In this document: one piece after another, positions 33,923-42,333 of the stretch | Layout: every line of letters starts with the position of its first letter | How positions within the stretch are numbered: the first letter of the stretch is position 1 | Assembly (NCBI RefSeq): GCF_965225875.1 | Contig: NZ_CBDDBS010000002.1 | Location: 930,001-994,000 of the forward strand | Length of the DNA: 64,000 nucleotides | Direction of reading: 5' to 3' | Source of the DNA: Haliscomenobacter sp965225875 | GTDB taxonomy: Bacteria > Bacteroidota > Bacteroidia > Chitinophagales > Saprospiraceae | Notes under the pieces: model-generated | The model's input: the letters and a program-made list of their open reading frames with translations, nothing else | Databases searched by the model: none | Told to the model about the DNA's origin: nothing | Program-made: the position numbers and the translations under genes

Positions 33923-36628
33923 TCAAAACCGCACCACCACCCCCATCGAGGTCGTAAAATCCAAAGACTGCAACTCCAATCCCTGCACCGTATTCTGCGG
34001 CTTGGTCTGCCCAGTACGCGGATCGGCAGGTACAAAGGAATAGATGTACTGGCGGTACTTCACGTTTTGGTGGTTGAGCAAATTAAAGAAGCTGAGATTG
34101 GCCTGCACATTGGTTTTGCCGATGTGGAAAGAATAAGTCGTTGCCAGGTCGACACGGTGGTAGTCATCGAGGTAGGAAAGACGGCTTTCGGGAGTGATTG
34201 TACCCCGATCGGTCGGTGGTGTTTCGCTCAATTTGGACAAGTCGGTGTACGGGCGACCCGAAGCAAAAACATAAGCCAAGGAAAAATCAAATTTTTTCCA
34301 GTTGTATTGGTTGATCCATTTCAGTTGGTGGCGGCGGTCGTTGGGTGATGCAAACCACCTGCCATTCGCAATATTGGGAAAACTTTGGCTGCTTTTGCTC
34401 AAGGTATAAGCGATCCAGGTATCAAAATGGGGGAAGGATTTTTTAAGTAAAAGGTCTAAGCCTATTGTTTTTCCAGTACCCTGAAAGGTGGTGAATTTGT
34501 ACTCAAAAGAATCGGGCAGTGCCACCAGGGTACGGGCGTGCTCCACCATGTTGTTGGTATTTTTGACATAAAACTCCGCATCCAGTTCAAAGCTACCTTT
34601 CCGGAAATTGGCACCCAGCATGGTATTGTGCGCGGTAGTCACTGGAAAACGTGGGTCCCCTTTGGCCAAAACCCAATAAGGATAAGAACGGCCGTAAATA
34701 TCCTCGTGGAAAAACTGATATAAAAACTGCTGGTAAATACTCCAGGAAACCTTTAAACGAAACTCGTCCGATACTTTTACAAACACGCCAAGCCGCGGCG
34801 AGAGGTAATTGTTCTCATTGTAGCGGGTGCCGCGCAATCCAAAGCTGAAATTCAAGGTTGAATCCGCCAGATTAGCCTGGTATTCCCCATATAGCGATTG
34901 TTGTGTGCCACGGTCATCCAGGTCCAATGAAGCCAGTTTCCCATCCTTAAGATAGAGGGTAGACTTGTTGTCGATGCTTTCAAAACCAAACACCAGTTTT
35001 TGATTTGCCCGCAACTGCAATTCATTTTTCCAGTTGATGTCCAGGCCACTGATGTGGTTGTCGTGGTTGTTGGTAAATATAAAATTGGGCCGCAGTCGAT
35101 TGCCAACTTGGAAGATCGATTTTTGGGAAAAATCCCGGCTGATGCCGTATTCTGAAAAGGCAATGTTTAGGTTGGAATTGAAGCGGGTGCTCCACCTTTG
35201 ATTCAGTTGCAAACCAAAACCCTGATTGAACCAATCGGCTTCTTCATCGTAGGATTCGTTCAAGGTTTCTCTGCGGTTGTTGATGAGTTGAGTGCTTGTG
35301 CGGGTATAGGCATAAGCATATTTATCCGCTCCGCTGAAATAATTAAAATCAGCACTAAAACGAGCGGAAGGGCGCCAGCTTGCCTTGAGGTTGGCGTCAA
35401 AAAAACGCAATTCTGGCTTTTGGGATACCACTTCCCTTATGCTTGCCAAACTAGACCTTGCATCAAAAATACGGGTGTCTTTTACCTCAGAATTGAGCAA
35501 ATTGAACAACTTGCTGTTGGCCAGATTTTGGTTGGTGATCCGCCCAGCCGCCATTACCCGAAATTGTTTTCCCAGCGGTACATCCAGTAAGACGCTGCTG
35601 GTCATGAGATTTACATCAGCGATGGCTAGTGCTTTCGTATCCCCCTGGTTGCGTTGAGCCGAGCGGATGTCTACCACCGAAGAAGTGCGGCCTCCATATT
35701 CTGCGGGGAAGGCATTTTTGTACACCTTCACCTCGTCGACCATGTGCGGGTTGACGATACTGAAAATGCCAAAATAGTGGGTCACATTGTACAAGGTGAT
35801 GCCATCCAGGATGATCAGGTTTTCATCTCCACTACCTCCACGGATGTTCAGATCTGCTGAAAGGTCATCGTGGGCACTTACCCCGGGCAAGTATTGCAGG
35901 CTACGCATGACATCGGCACCGTTGACAAAAGACGGCAAACGTTGCAAGGCTGGGCCGTGCAACACCGTCGCGTCATCCAGCAACTTGTTGGATATGGCGG
36001 GCAAACGTGCGGTCACCGTCATTCCCTGAAGTTGTTCTATCTTCGGGGTGAGTCTTATTTTGAGGTCGAGTGGCTCGGTACCTGGGTTGATCCACGTTTT
36101 TCGGGTTTGATAGCCCAGGTACTGGACGGCTACTTCAGTAGTGGCAGTTCCGTCCTCCAGGGTAAGTTCAAAACGCCCATTTTCATCACTGATCACCCCA
36201 TCGCCTTGACCACAAAGCACGTGGCCATAAGCCAGTGGCTGCTGCGTCCAGGCATCGATAAGGACGCCGTTGACTTTACGTGGTACTTTTATTTTCACTT
36301 CACTCACGCTGAGTTCGGATTCACTTAAGGCTTTGCGCACCAAAATTTGTCCGGTTCCGGTGATGTGATATTCCAATTCCAGCCCTGCCAACAACTGGCT
36401 TAACGCCGTTGATAAATCTTTGGCATTGATCCTTTTGGAAACGCGGATATTGGCTACTGTCAGGTTTTCGTAGGAGAATTTGAGGTTGTGCTTTTTGGCT
36501 AAAATATCGAATGCTTGTTCAAGTGGGGTATTTTGAAATTTTTCAACAAAGGCATAGGGCGACTGGCCCACCAAGGTGCAGGAGAAAAAGGAAAAGACAA
36601 GCCATACGACCAGCGTTTTGATGGGCAT
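33923..36628 (-). CDS. TonB-dependent receptor with STN signalling domain
   Basis: A 901-residue outer-membrane receptor. Signal peptide, then an STN domain (about 30-95, FQNTPLEQAFDILAKKHNLK) that talks to an anti-sigma factor. Next come a carboxypeptidase-regulatory-like beta domain (about 112-190) and the plug (LPSFVNGADVMRSLQYLPGV, LNIRGGSGDENLIILDGITL). The rest is a 22-strand barrel ending in FTTSMGVVVRF. The FecR-like anti-sigma gene is immediately upstream (98 bp with a palindrome), and an ECF sigma gene heads the locus. Ligand unknown: this subfamily includes siderophore and other import receptors, and no SusD partner is present. Confidence 0.92.
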   Translation of the reverse strand: MPIKTLVVWLVFSFFSCTLVGQSPYAFVEKFQNTPLEQAFDILAKKHNLKFSYENLTVANIRVSKRINAKDLSTALSQLLAGLELEYHITGTGQILVRKALSESELSVSEVKIKVPRKVNGVLIDAWTQQPLAYGHVLCGQGDGVISDENGRFELTLEDGTATTEVAVQYLGYQTRKTWINPGTEPLDLKIRLTPKIEQLQGMTVTARLPAISNKLLDDATVLHGPALQRLPSFVNGADVMRSLQYLPGVSAHDDLSADLNIRGGSGDENLIILDGITLYNVTHYFGIFSIVNPHMVDEVKVYKNAFPAEYGGRTSSVVDIRSAQRNQGDTKALAIADVNLMTSSVLLDVPLGKQFRVMAAGRITNQNLANSKLFNLLNSEVKDTRIFDARSSLASIREVVSQKPELRFFDANLKASWRPSARFSADFNYFSGADKYAYAYTRTSTQLINNRRETLNESYDEEADWFNQGFGLQLNQRWSTRFNSNLNIAFSEYGISRDFSQKSIFQVGNRLRPNFIFTNNHDNHISGLDINWKNELQLRANQKLVFGFESIDNKSTLYLKDGKLASLDLDDRGTQQSLYGEYQANLADSTLNFSFGLRGTRYNENNYLSPRLGVFVKVSDEFRLKVSWSIYQQFLYQFFHEDIYGRSYPYWVLAKGDPRFPVTTAHNTMLGANFRKGSFELDAEFYVKNTNNMVEHARTLVALPDSFEYKFTTFQGTGKTIGLDLLLKKSFPHFDTWIAYTLSKSSQSFPNIANGRWFASPNDRRHQLKWINQYNWKKFDFSLAYVFASGRPYTDLSKLSETPPTDRGTITPESRLSYLDDYHRVDLATTYSFHIGKTNVQANLSFFNLLNHQNVKYRQYIYSFVPADPRTGQTKPQNTVQGLELQSLDFTTSMGVVVRF

Positions 36629-36645
36629 GGTTGTTTTTAGTTAAG

Positions 36646-36726
36646 GTTGAGAAAGTTGAAGCATTCCACTCTCGGTCACTGAGCGGAGTCGAAGTGCCAA
36701 GAGTGGAATGCTTCAACTTTCTCAAC
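36646..36726. repeat. 27-bp inverted repeat with CACTGAGCGGAGTCGAAGTG core
   Basis: Arms 36646-36672 and 36700-36726 are perfectly complementary over 27 bases. The loop (36673-36699) contains GGTCACTGAGCGGAGTCG and GAAGTG, a motif also found at 37758-37786. The outer arm runs directly into the FecR-like gene's stop codon. Confidence 0.88.
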
Positions 36727-37728
36727 TCATTTTACAATAATCAGGTTTCCACGTACGCTCGTTTCCAATCTCAATGGCCAGCACACGTTGTATAAAGCAG
36801 AATCGAGGTTATTGCCCTCAAAATAAGTCGTCACTTTACGATTGGCGATCTCGGGTGAGGTTTGTACCCTCACCTCGAATTGCCGTTGGATTTCTTCGAA
36901 TACTTCTTGCAGCGGAGCATCGTTGAAATAAAACTTGCCTTCTCGCCAGGCTGCAGTAGCCTGGGTATTCAGGGTATAAGGAGCTACCAAATCCCCATTT
37001 TCGTTGGTTTGGGTATTTAATCCTGGAGTTAAAATTTGCTCCCCTCTTGGATTGGACACCCTCACTTTACCCGTAACACAAGCTACCGCAAAAGAGTTGC
37101 CCCGTACCCGTACGTTGAAGCTGGTACCCAGCACTTCCACGGCACCTTTTGCTGTATTGACTACAAACCGGCGGCCTTTGGTGACTTTAAAAAAGGCTTC
37201 ACCTTCCAATTCGATTTTGCGCGCCAAGCCCCAACGCAAGGGATGGTAACTCACCTTGCTAGCCGCATTGAGCACCACGCTGGAGCCATCGGGCAGTTGA
37301 TGCGTTTTTTGTTCGGCGATGCCAGCGCTGATGCTGCGGGTAGGGTTGTAAAAAAAGGCTACCAGCAACAGGGTCACACAGGCCGCAGCGGCATAACTGA
37401 GCCAACGGCGCATGGGCCGAATTTTGGCGCCGCCACTGATTGGTACAATGGGGGTATCTTCAGCAACTGTTGCTTTTTCGGCAGTAGCAGCATCAATCCG
37501 GTTCCACAGGTTTTGCAACTGCAGGGCGCTAGGTTCCTCCTCCTGTACACGCAAAGCAGCGGCAAGCAGGCGGCCCTCCGCTACCTCAGTGGCTTTTTCC
37601 GGGTGCTCTTGCAGCCAGTTTTGCCAAAAAACGGCAGCTTCTTCATCTCCGGCCCTGACCCAGCGGATGAAGGAAGGTTCCTGGGCAAAGTCCAGGGAAG
37701 TGTAAGATGTAAAGGTTTCTGATTTCAC
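36727..37728 (-). CDS. FecR-family anti-sigma factor
   Basis: A 333-residue inner-membrane regulator. The N-terminal 105 residues are cytosolic (sigma-binding), with one TM helix at about 109-127 (after RPMRRW). A FecR domain lies at about 135-240 (KTHQLPDGSSVVLNAASKVSY, LEGEAFFKVTKGRRFVVNTA, VEVLGTSFNVRV). The C-terminal DUF4974 domain (NDAPLQEVFEEIQRQFEVRV) interacts with the receptor STN domain in this family. It sits between the sigma/zincin genes and the TonB receptor, the normal order for a Bacteroidota FecIRA-type relay. Confidence 0.95.
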   Translation of the reverse strand: MKSETFTSYTSLDFAQEPSFIRWVRAGDEEAAVFWQNWLQEHPEKATEVAEGRLLAAALRVQEEEPSALQLQNLWNRIDAATAEKATVAEDTPIVPISGGAKIRPMRRWLSYAAAACVTLLLVAFFYNPTRSISAGIAEQKTHQLPDGSSVVLNAASKVSYHPLRWGLARKIELEGEAFFKVTKGRRFVVNTAKGAVEVLGTSFNVRVRGNSFAVACVTGKVRVSNPRGEQILTPGLNTQTNENGDLVAPYTLNTQATAAWREGKFYFNDAPLQEVFEEIQRQFEVRVQTSPEIANRKVTTYFEGNNLDSALYNVCWPLRLETSVRGNLIIVK

Positions 37729-37743
37729 ATATTCAGGGTTTGG

Positions 37744-37800
37744 GTTTTTAACTCAATTCGGTCACTGAGCGAAGCCGAAGTGCAGGATTGAGTTAAAAAC
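37744..37800. repeat. 14-bp inverted repeat with the same CACTGAGCG core
   Basis: Arms GTTTTTAACTCAAT (37744-37757) and ATTGAGTTAAAAAC (37787-37800) are perfectly complementary. The loop contains GGTCACTGAGCGAAGCCG and AAGTG. It ends one base before the stop of the zincin-like lipoprotein. The arms differ completely from those at 36646 although the core is shared. Confidence 0.88.
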
Positions 37801-37801
37801 A

Positions 37802-38251
37802 TTATTTGAACAACTCATCTAAATAAGCGCTTCTCGTCTGGTTCGTATAGCTCATTTTGCAAAGACCGAGTCCACTCTGCATCATACTGACACAAGCGCC
37901 ATCGGTACGGGCGTCATCCAGGTGGGCGCGATTGAGCACGCAATGTCCCAATTCGTGAAAAACCACCATTTCTCGTTGTAGGGCACTGGCCGAATTCCAA
38001 AAGCTTTGATCCACGACCACTCTTTTGGTGCCGTTGGAGATCGTTTGACATTTGGCCGCAACATTGGCTTCTTCCAGTTCCATAAAAATCCCACTGTATT
38101 GGGTCATGTCCAGGTTTAGTCCTCGTGTTTGGGCTTCAACGGCAAAACTGTCAAACAAGGGTTGTAATGCAGTATCTACCGTAGCGATTTCGTCTTTGGT
38201 ACAAGAAAAACTCGTGATTAACAATAATGACACTATAATGAGCTTGTGCAT
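37802..38251 (-). CDS. Zincin-like lipoprotein inserted in the ECF/FecR locus
   Basis: A 149-residue lipoprotein: signal peptide MHKLIIVSLLLITSFSC with lipobox Cys at residue 17. It carries a zinc-protease motif, FHELGHCVLNRAH (HExxH plus a third His), followed by conserved Asp residues (LDDARTD) and two Cys that could form a disulfide. The third His is one residue further than in classic metzincins. Position between the ECF sigma gene (46 bp) and the FecR-like gene (73 bp) suggests co-transcription. It might cleave a signalling partner or process substrate at the envelope; both are inference. Confidence 0.78.
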   Translation of the reverse strand: MHKLIIVSLLLITSFSCTKDEIATVDTALQPLFDSFAVEAQTRGLNLDMTQYSGIFMELEEANVAAKCQTISNGTKRVVVDQSFWNSASALQREMVVFHELGHCVLNRAHLDDARTDGACVSMMQSGLGLCKMSYTNQTRSAYLDELFK

Positions 38252-38297
38252 TGATTCCTGCTTTTACTGGGATAAGCCAGCGGGTTTTGTTTTGTAC

Positions 38298-38876
38298 TCA
38301 GATCAAACCGAAAAAATTACACAACCAGACAATAAAAATCACCAAAAGGATTTGCCGTAAAGATTCAAGCGCACGATGCGACAAATTCCGGGCGGATTGA
38401 TAGTTCAATTCCATGATCTCGCCAATCTGGTTGTAATCCATCTCGGCAAAATATTTCAGGTACAAAACTTCTCGTTGGCGTTCGCTGAGGGCAGCCATTG
38501 CTACTTTCAGTTTGGACTCGCGCTCTGCATCCATTTCGTTTTGAATCAAGAGTTGATCGATCCCAAAATCAGCCTGAAAATGGCGCTCTTCGGGTTCTTC
38601 GGAGGCGATTTTTTTCACTTGCCGATCCAGTGTTTTGACAATTTTACGGCGGAGGGAAACGAATAAATACTTGCGAATAGAATCGGTAGCTGAAATCCGT
38701 TGACGAGCATCCCACAGTTCAATAAACAAATCCTGAATGCAGTCTTCTACCAACTGAGCATCCGGCATAAACTTGCGGCCATATTTAAACAGTACCGCGG
38801 CATGGTCGCGGTAAATATGCTCCAGGGCCTGTTTGTCACCATCTTTTAATGCTTGCCAACGCTCTAAATCCGACAT
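38298..38876 (-). CDS. ECF RNA polymerase sigma factor with hydrophobic C-terminal tail
   Basis: A 192-residue sigma-70 family (ECF) protein. Region 2 is at about 18-85 (HAAVLFKYGRKFMPDAQLVE, DCIQDLFIELWDAR) and region 4 at about 120-172 (LSERQREVLYLKYFAEMDYN, QIGEIMELNYQSARNLSHRA). After the helix-turn-helix the protein ends in a strongly hydrophobic stretch, ILLVIFIVWLCNFFGLI, unusual for a soluble sigma factor although seen in some Bacteroidota ECF proteins. It heads the sigma/zincin/FecR/TonB-receptor locus and should be held by the FecR-like anti-sigma until the receptor binds ligand. Confidence 0.93.
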   Translation of the reverse strand: MSDLERWQALKDGDKQALEHIYRDHAAVLFKYGRKFMPDAQLVEDCIQDLFIELWDARQRISATDSIRKYLFVSLRRKIVKTLDRQVKKIASEEPEERHFQADFGIDQLLIQNEMDAERESKLKVAMAALSERQREVLYLKYFAEMDYNQIGEIMELNYQSARNLSHRALESLRQILLVIFIVWLCNFFGLI

Positions 38877-39182
38877 CTAGAAAAAAATTGAACAGGACGA
38901 ATCCTGGTGAAAATTGAAAAACAAACGCATTTGAAAATCTTAATAGTGGGGCAAAAATAAGTTTTCATTTTCTCTGAGCCAAAGGATTAGCTGAGCCACT
39001 TGAAATGAACCGTTTGCTTGCACTAATCCTTTGGCAAAATGAAAACTTATTTTTTTATCGCCCCTGTGCTTTTATCTAGCCCACAATTTTTTAATTTTTT
39101 TTTCAAAAAAGTGAGTACAAGATAAAAAACCTCGGCTTACTAGTACAATCTAAGCATTCTTAACCCAAAAATTTCAAAAACC
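38877..39182. other. Divergent intergenic region between sigma and repeat-lipoprotein genes
   Basis: 306 bp that must contain both promoters. The middle 117 bp are the inverted-repeat element D1 (38948-39064). The remaining sequence is AT-rich with no further gene or recognisable operator. Confidence 0.55.
38948..39064 (-). repeat. 117-bp palindromic element D1
   Basis: Ends GGGGCAAAAATAAG and CTTATTTTTTTATCGCCCC. Arms share TTTTCATTTT and GCCAAAGGATTAG / CTAATCCTTTGG. The central loop and both ends match the reverse complement of element D2 (40448-40564), so the two copies face opposite directions around the lipoprotein gene. No transposase is encoded. Its strand here is defined relative to D2 as plus. 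Confidence 0.88.
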
Positions 39183-40337
39183 ATGTTAAAGTCCATTTTA
39201 CAAATCGGAGCGGTGTTTGCGCTGTTTGCCACAGTGTTATTCACAGCTTGCCAGAAAGAAGACCTTGTCGTAAGTGAAGATAACTTCACCCTTGGCGACC
39301 CTTTGCTGGGCCAGGGACCACGCGGTCCACGTGACACTACTCGTTGTTGTTTTGAGTTTGTTTTCCCGATCAGTGTAGAATTGCCCAATGGGGATACGCT
39401 GGTGATTGATGGTGAACGCCAACACAAAAACTTCATCGAACGTTGGAAAAACTCGAGCCTCAATGGCCGCCCTAAAATCATTTTCCCAATTGAAGTAACC
39501 CTTGCTGATGGTTCAAACACTACGCTTAACAGCCCTGAAGAGTTGAAAAAACTGATTGAATCTTGTTTACCAGATCGTCCTAGTCTAAAGCCTTGCTACA
39601 AGGTAATCTTCCCTGTGCAAGTAAAATTGCCCAACGACAGCACCATTACGATAAATAGCGCCGATGCATTTGCGGCACTGTTGAAAAGATGGCGTGACAA
39701 ACACCCCAATGCGGACAGACACCCACAAATTGTCATCCCTTATCAGGTAGAAAAAGCGGATGGAACCATTGTGCGGATAAGCGGAGCTGACGATTTGCGG
39801 AAAATTCTGGCGGAATGTAAGCCAGGCCCCGATCGCCCTAGTTTAGGCCATGATCCCCGCCCTTGTTTCCGCATCGTTTTCCCAGACACCATTCAGCACC
39901 CTGATGGTAGTACTGCAATAGCACAGGATGCCGAGGATTTTGCCAAACAAGCACTGGCCTGGCGTAGAGCACACCCTGCGGCTAATGGTGCAACGATTGT
40001 AAAAATACCTTTTGGTATAGTGTATCGCGACAGTACCACGGCAGTGATCGCCTCTGCGGAAGACCTGCGTAAAGCCAATGCAAAATGTGGCATTGATCCC
40101 ACTCCATGCTTTGATGTGATTTTCCCAGCCAAAGTAAAACTGCCTAGTGGTGTGGTGGTAGAAATCCGCAGTGCTGATGCTTTCCGCGATTTGATCGAAC
40201 GTTGGGTGAAAAACAACCCATTGTCTACTGATCGACCAGAGTTGGTATTCCCTTATCGGGTGAAAACCAAAAATGGCAGAACGGTGGTGCTAAACGACAA
40301 AGAAGACTTGCGCAAGCTTTTGGCCAATTGTAAATAA
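39183..40337 (+). CDS. Lipoprotein with four tandem repeats of about 75 residues
   Basis: A 384-residue exported lipoprotein (lipobox FTAC, C23), followed by a Gly/Pro/Arg linker (LGQGPRGPRDTTR). Four internal repeats lie at about 55-128, 138-212, 228-302 and 309-383. Each has two related halves: CFxVIFPxxVKLPxG...SADAFxxLIxRW, then IVFPYxVxxxDG...EDLRKLLAxC. Each repeat opens and closes with Cys, so intra-repeat disulfides are likely. The halves suggest beta hairpins followed by a helix. No enzymatic motif; a surface adhesin, inhibitor or binding scaffold would fit. The gene stands alone, bracketed by the inverted elements D1 and D2, with its own terminator. Confidence 0.8.
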   Translation: MLKSILQIGAVFALFATVLFTACQKEDLVVSEDNFTLGDPLLGQGPRGPRDTTRCCFEFVFPISVELPNGDTLVIDGERQHKNFIERWKNSSLNGRPKIIFPIEVTLADGSNTTLNSPEELKKLIESCLPDRPSLKPCYKVIFPVQVKLPNDSTITINSADAFAALLKRWRDKHPNADRHPQIVIPYQVEKADGTIVRISGADDLRKILAECKPGPDRPSLGHDPRPCFRIVFPDTIQHPDGSTAIAQDAEDFAKQALAWRRAHPAANGATIVKIPFGIVYRDSTTAVIASAEDLRKANAKCGIDPTPCFDVIFPAKVKLPSGVVVEIRSADAFRDLIERWVKNNPLSTDRPELVFPYRVKTKNGRTVVLNDKEDLRKLLANCK

Positions 40338-40410
40338 TCCCAAAAACCAATTGTAAAACAAGATCCCCAGTTTATCCAATTTGACACATATTGAGCTTGA
40401 ATGTATATGG

Positions 40411-40446
40411 GCCGCCGAAGCTATTTCGGTGGCTCTTTTTTATTTT
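40411..40446 (+). terminator. Rho-independent terminator of the repeat lipoprotein
   Basis: Stem GCCGCCGAA / TTCGGTGGC (with a G-U pair) followed by a T-rich tract, 74 bp after the stop and directly before element D2. Confidence 0.8.
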
Positions 40447-40447
40447 A

Positions 40448-40564
40448 GGGGCAATAAAAAAATAAGTGTTTCATTTTGCCAAAGGATTAGATAAGTAAAC
40501 GGTTCATTTTAAGTTTCTTATCTAATCCTTTGGCTCAAAAAAAATGAACACTTATTTTTGCCCC
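40448..40564 (+). repeat. 117-bp palindromic element D2
   Basis: The same length as D1, with ends GGGGCAATAAAAAAATAAG and CTTATTTTTGCCCC and arms containing TTTTGCCAAAGGATTAG and CTAATCCTTTGG. Its loop (TAAACGGTTCATTTTAAG) equals the reverse complement of the D1 loop with few changes. It ends 47 bp before the mcrB ATG, so it occupies the mcrB promoter region. Confidence 0.88.
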
Positions 40565-40611
40565 ACTACTTAGCCCATTTTTATTTACCTTTCCTTGCAC
40601 ACAGAAGAACC

Positions 40612-42333
40612 ATGCAAGCCGAATTTGAATACCTTCAACAACTCGCTCAACAATACCACCAATTCTCCGAAGACCCAGCGCAATTGTATGCCCACCTGGG
40701 GCAACTGGATCAGCTAAGGGTGCAAAATTTGCTCGTGAAATACCAGCAGCTCCCCTTCCAGCCCATCCAGCTTTTACGCATGGAATGCCTGCGGCAACTG
40801 GCGGAACAGCAAAAAATTGATGCAGCAAAAGTTGAAGAGATCAAACAACGCATTCGGCAAAAAAACCGCAGCTACTTTGCTCATCTGGATACGGACACCC
40901 TGGATCAACTCGACGTGTACCCTTTGGGCAATCGCGACCCTTTTCAAGGTTACCAAAAGCCGTTCAGCATCTTTTTACCCTTGCTTTTTGAAGGTGAGGT
41001 TCAAAAGCAAACCCGGGCCTTTCTAGAAAAGCTTGGCCAACAACTCATTGCTGATTTGCATTTGAAAAAATACGCGGTGAAAATTAGCGATTTTCGCTCC
41101 AGTTCCCCCTTTGGAAGCAGTACGGCGAGTGTGAGTATCCACCTGGATATTCCCCAGGGGCACTTAAAATCCAATCAATTTTTGTTAAAAATTGGCCAAA
41201 TCAGCACTGCGGGCAAAATGGCTCCTGCAAAACTGAACCCGGATAAAATGGTGGAAAACCAGCTTTGGGTGGTGCAATCCTATGCCGAAACCAAGACCAT
41301 TTTTGAAAAAATAAAAGCCGAAGTCCTTGAGTTCAATGATAAGATATTGAACCTGGTGCCTGATCAAGCAAAGGGTAAAAGCAGTGTAACTTATCCCAAT
41401 ACCGAAGATTTAGGTTCGGCGGTAGTGCGTGAACCTGAAGAACCTGCTTTTGTACCCCGCTATCGCTACGAGGACGACCCCGATCGCCCCTTCATCCCTA
41501 CCGAGCAATTTGTGCGCCTGATGCATTTGTTGAAGCGCAAACGCAACGTCATTTTGCAAGGGCCACCGGGAGTGGGCAAAACCTTTTTAGCCACCAAACT
41601 GGCCTATGGCTTGATGGGATTTAAAAACAGTGCTCAAATTCAGCGGCTTCAATTTCACCAATCCTACAGCTACGAGGATTTTGTACAAGGTTTGCGACCT
41701 GCCCCAAACGGTGGGTTTGAGTTGCGCAATGGGGTCTTTTACCAATTGTGTCAAGTGGCCCATGAACATCCAGACAAGGCTTATTTTTTGATCATCGATG
41801 AAATCAACCGCGGCAACCTGAGTAAAATTTTGGGCGAATTACTCCAACTGATCGAAGCCGATAAACGCAGCGAAACCTACGCCGTGCGCCTCACCTACAG
41901 TAGGGCCACTGATCCCGATTTTTTTGTCCCTCCCAATTTGTACCTGATCGGCACCATGAATACTGCCGACCGTTCACTGGCCATCATCGATTACGCCTTG
42001 CGGCGGCGTTTTGCTTTCATCGACATTGAACCTTGTTATGATCAAAGTTTTGTTGAGCATTTGCAGAAGCAAGGGATTTCGGCGACTCTGGCCCAGTTTA
42101 TTGCCCAACAAATCCCCAAATTAAATGAGGAAATCGCCCGAGACCCCAACCTTGGCAAGGATTTTCGGCTGGGGCACAGCTATTTTTGCACCTACAATCC
42201 GGCATTGGACGAATGGCAATGGTACCAGGATTTGTTGCGCTACGAGATCCGGCCCATGCTGGAAGAAATGTGGTTTGACCAGCCGGAGCGGGTGGATAAA
42301 ATTTTCCATAATCTGGAAATTGCCCGGCCATGA
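40612..42333 (+). CDS. mcrB: McrB-like GTPase subunit of a type IV (modification-dependent) restriction system
   Basis: A 573-residue protein from the ATG at 40612; an upstream TTG in the D2 element was rejected. The N-terminal 300 residues are a helical plus alpha/beta region with no match that I recognise, and would be the target-recognition part. The AAA+ motor has Walker A GPPGVGKT (317-324), Walker B FLIIDEINRGN (D396/E397) and the McrB GTP signature MNTADRS (N450-R454). The family translocates DNA with GTP and recruits the McrC nuclease to cut modified cytosine-containing DNA. Its end overlaps mcrC by 4 bp (ATGA). Confidence 0.9.
   Translation: MQAEFEYLQQLAQQYHQFSEDPAQLYAHLGQLDQLRVQNLLVKYQQLPFQPIQLLRMECLRQLAEQQKIDAAKVEEIKQRIRQKNRSYFAHLDTDTLDQLDVYPLGNRDPFQGYQKPFSIFLPLLFEGEVQKQTRAFLEKLGQQLIADLHLKKYAVKISDFRSSSPFGSSTASVSIHLDIPQGHLKSNQFLLKIGQISTAGKMAPAKLNPDKMVENQLWVVQSYAETKTIFEKIKAEVLEFNDKILNLVPDQAKGKSSVTYPNTEDLGSAVVREPEEPAFVPRYRYEDDPDRPFIPTEQFVRLMHLLKRKRNVILQGPPGVGKTFLATKLAYGLMGFKNSAQIQRLQFHQSYSYEDFVQGLRPAPNGGFELRNGVFYQLCQVAHEHPDKAYFLIIDEINRGNLSKILGELLQLIEADKRSETYAVRLTYSRATDPDFFVPPNLYLIGTMNTADRSLAIIDYALRRRFAFIDIEPCYDQSFVEHLQKQGISATLAQFIAQQIPKLNEEIARDPNLGKDFRLGHSYFCTYNPALDEWQWYQDLLRYEIRPMLEEMWFDQPERVDKIFHNLEIARP

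Noticed and set aside
40558..40611. Upstream TTG start for mcrB giving 18 extra residues
   Set aside because: The extension begins inside element D2 and is not protein-like; the ATG at 40612 has a normal context.
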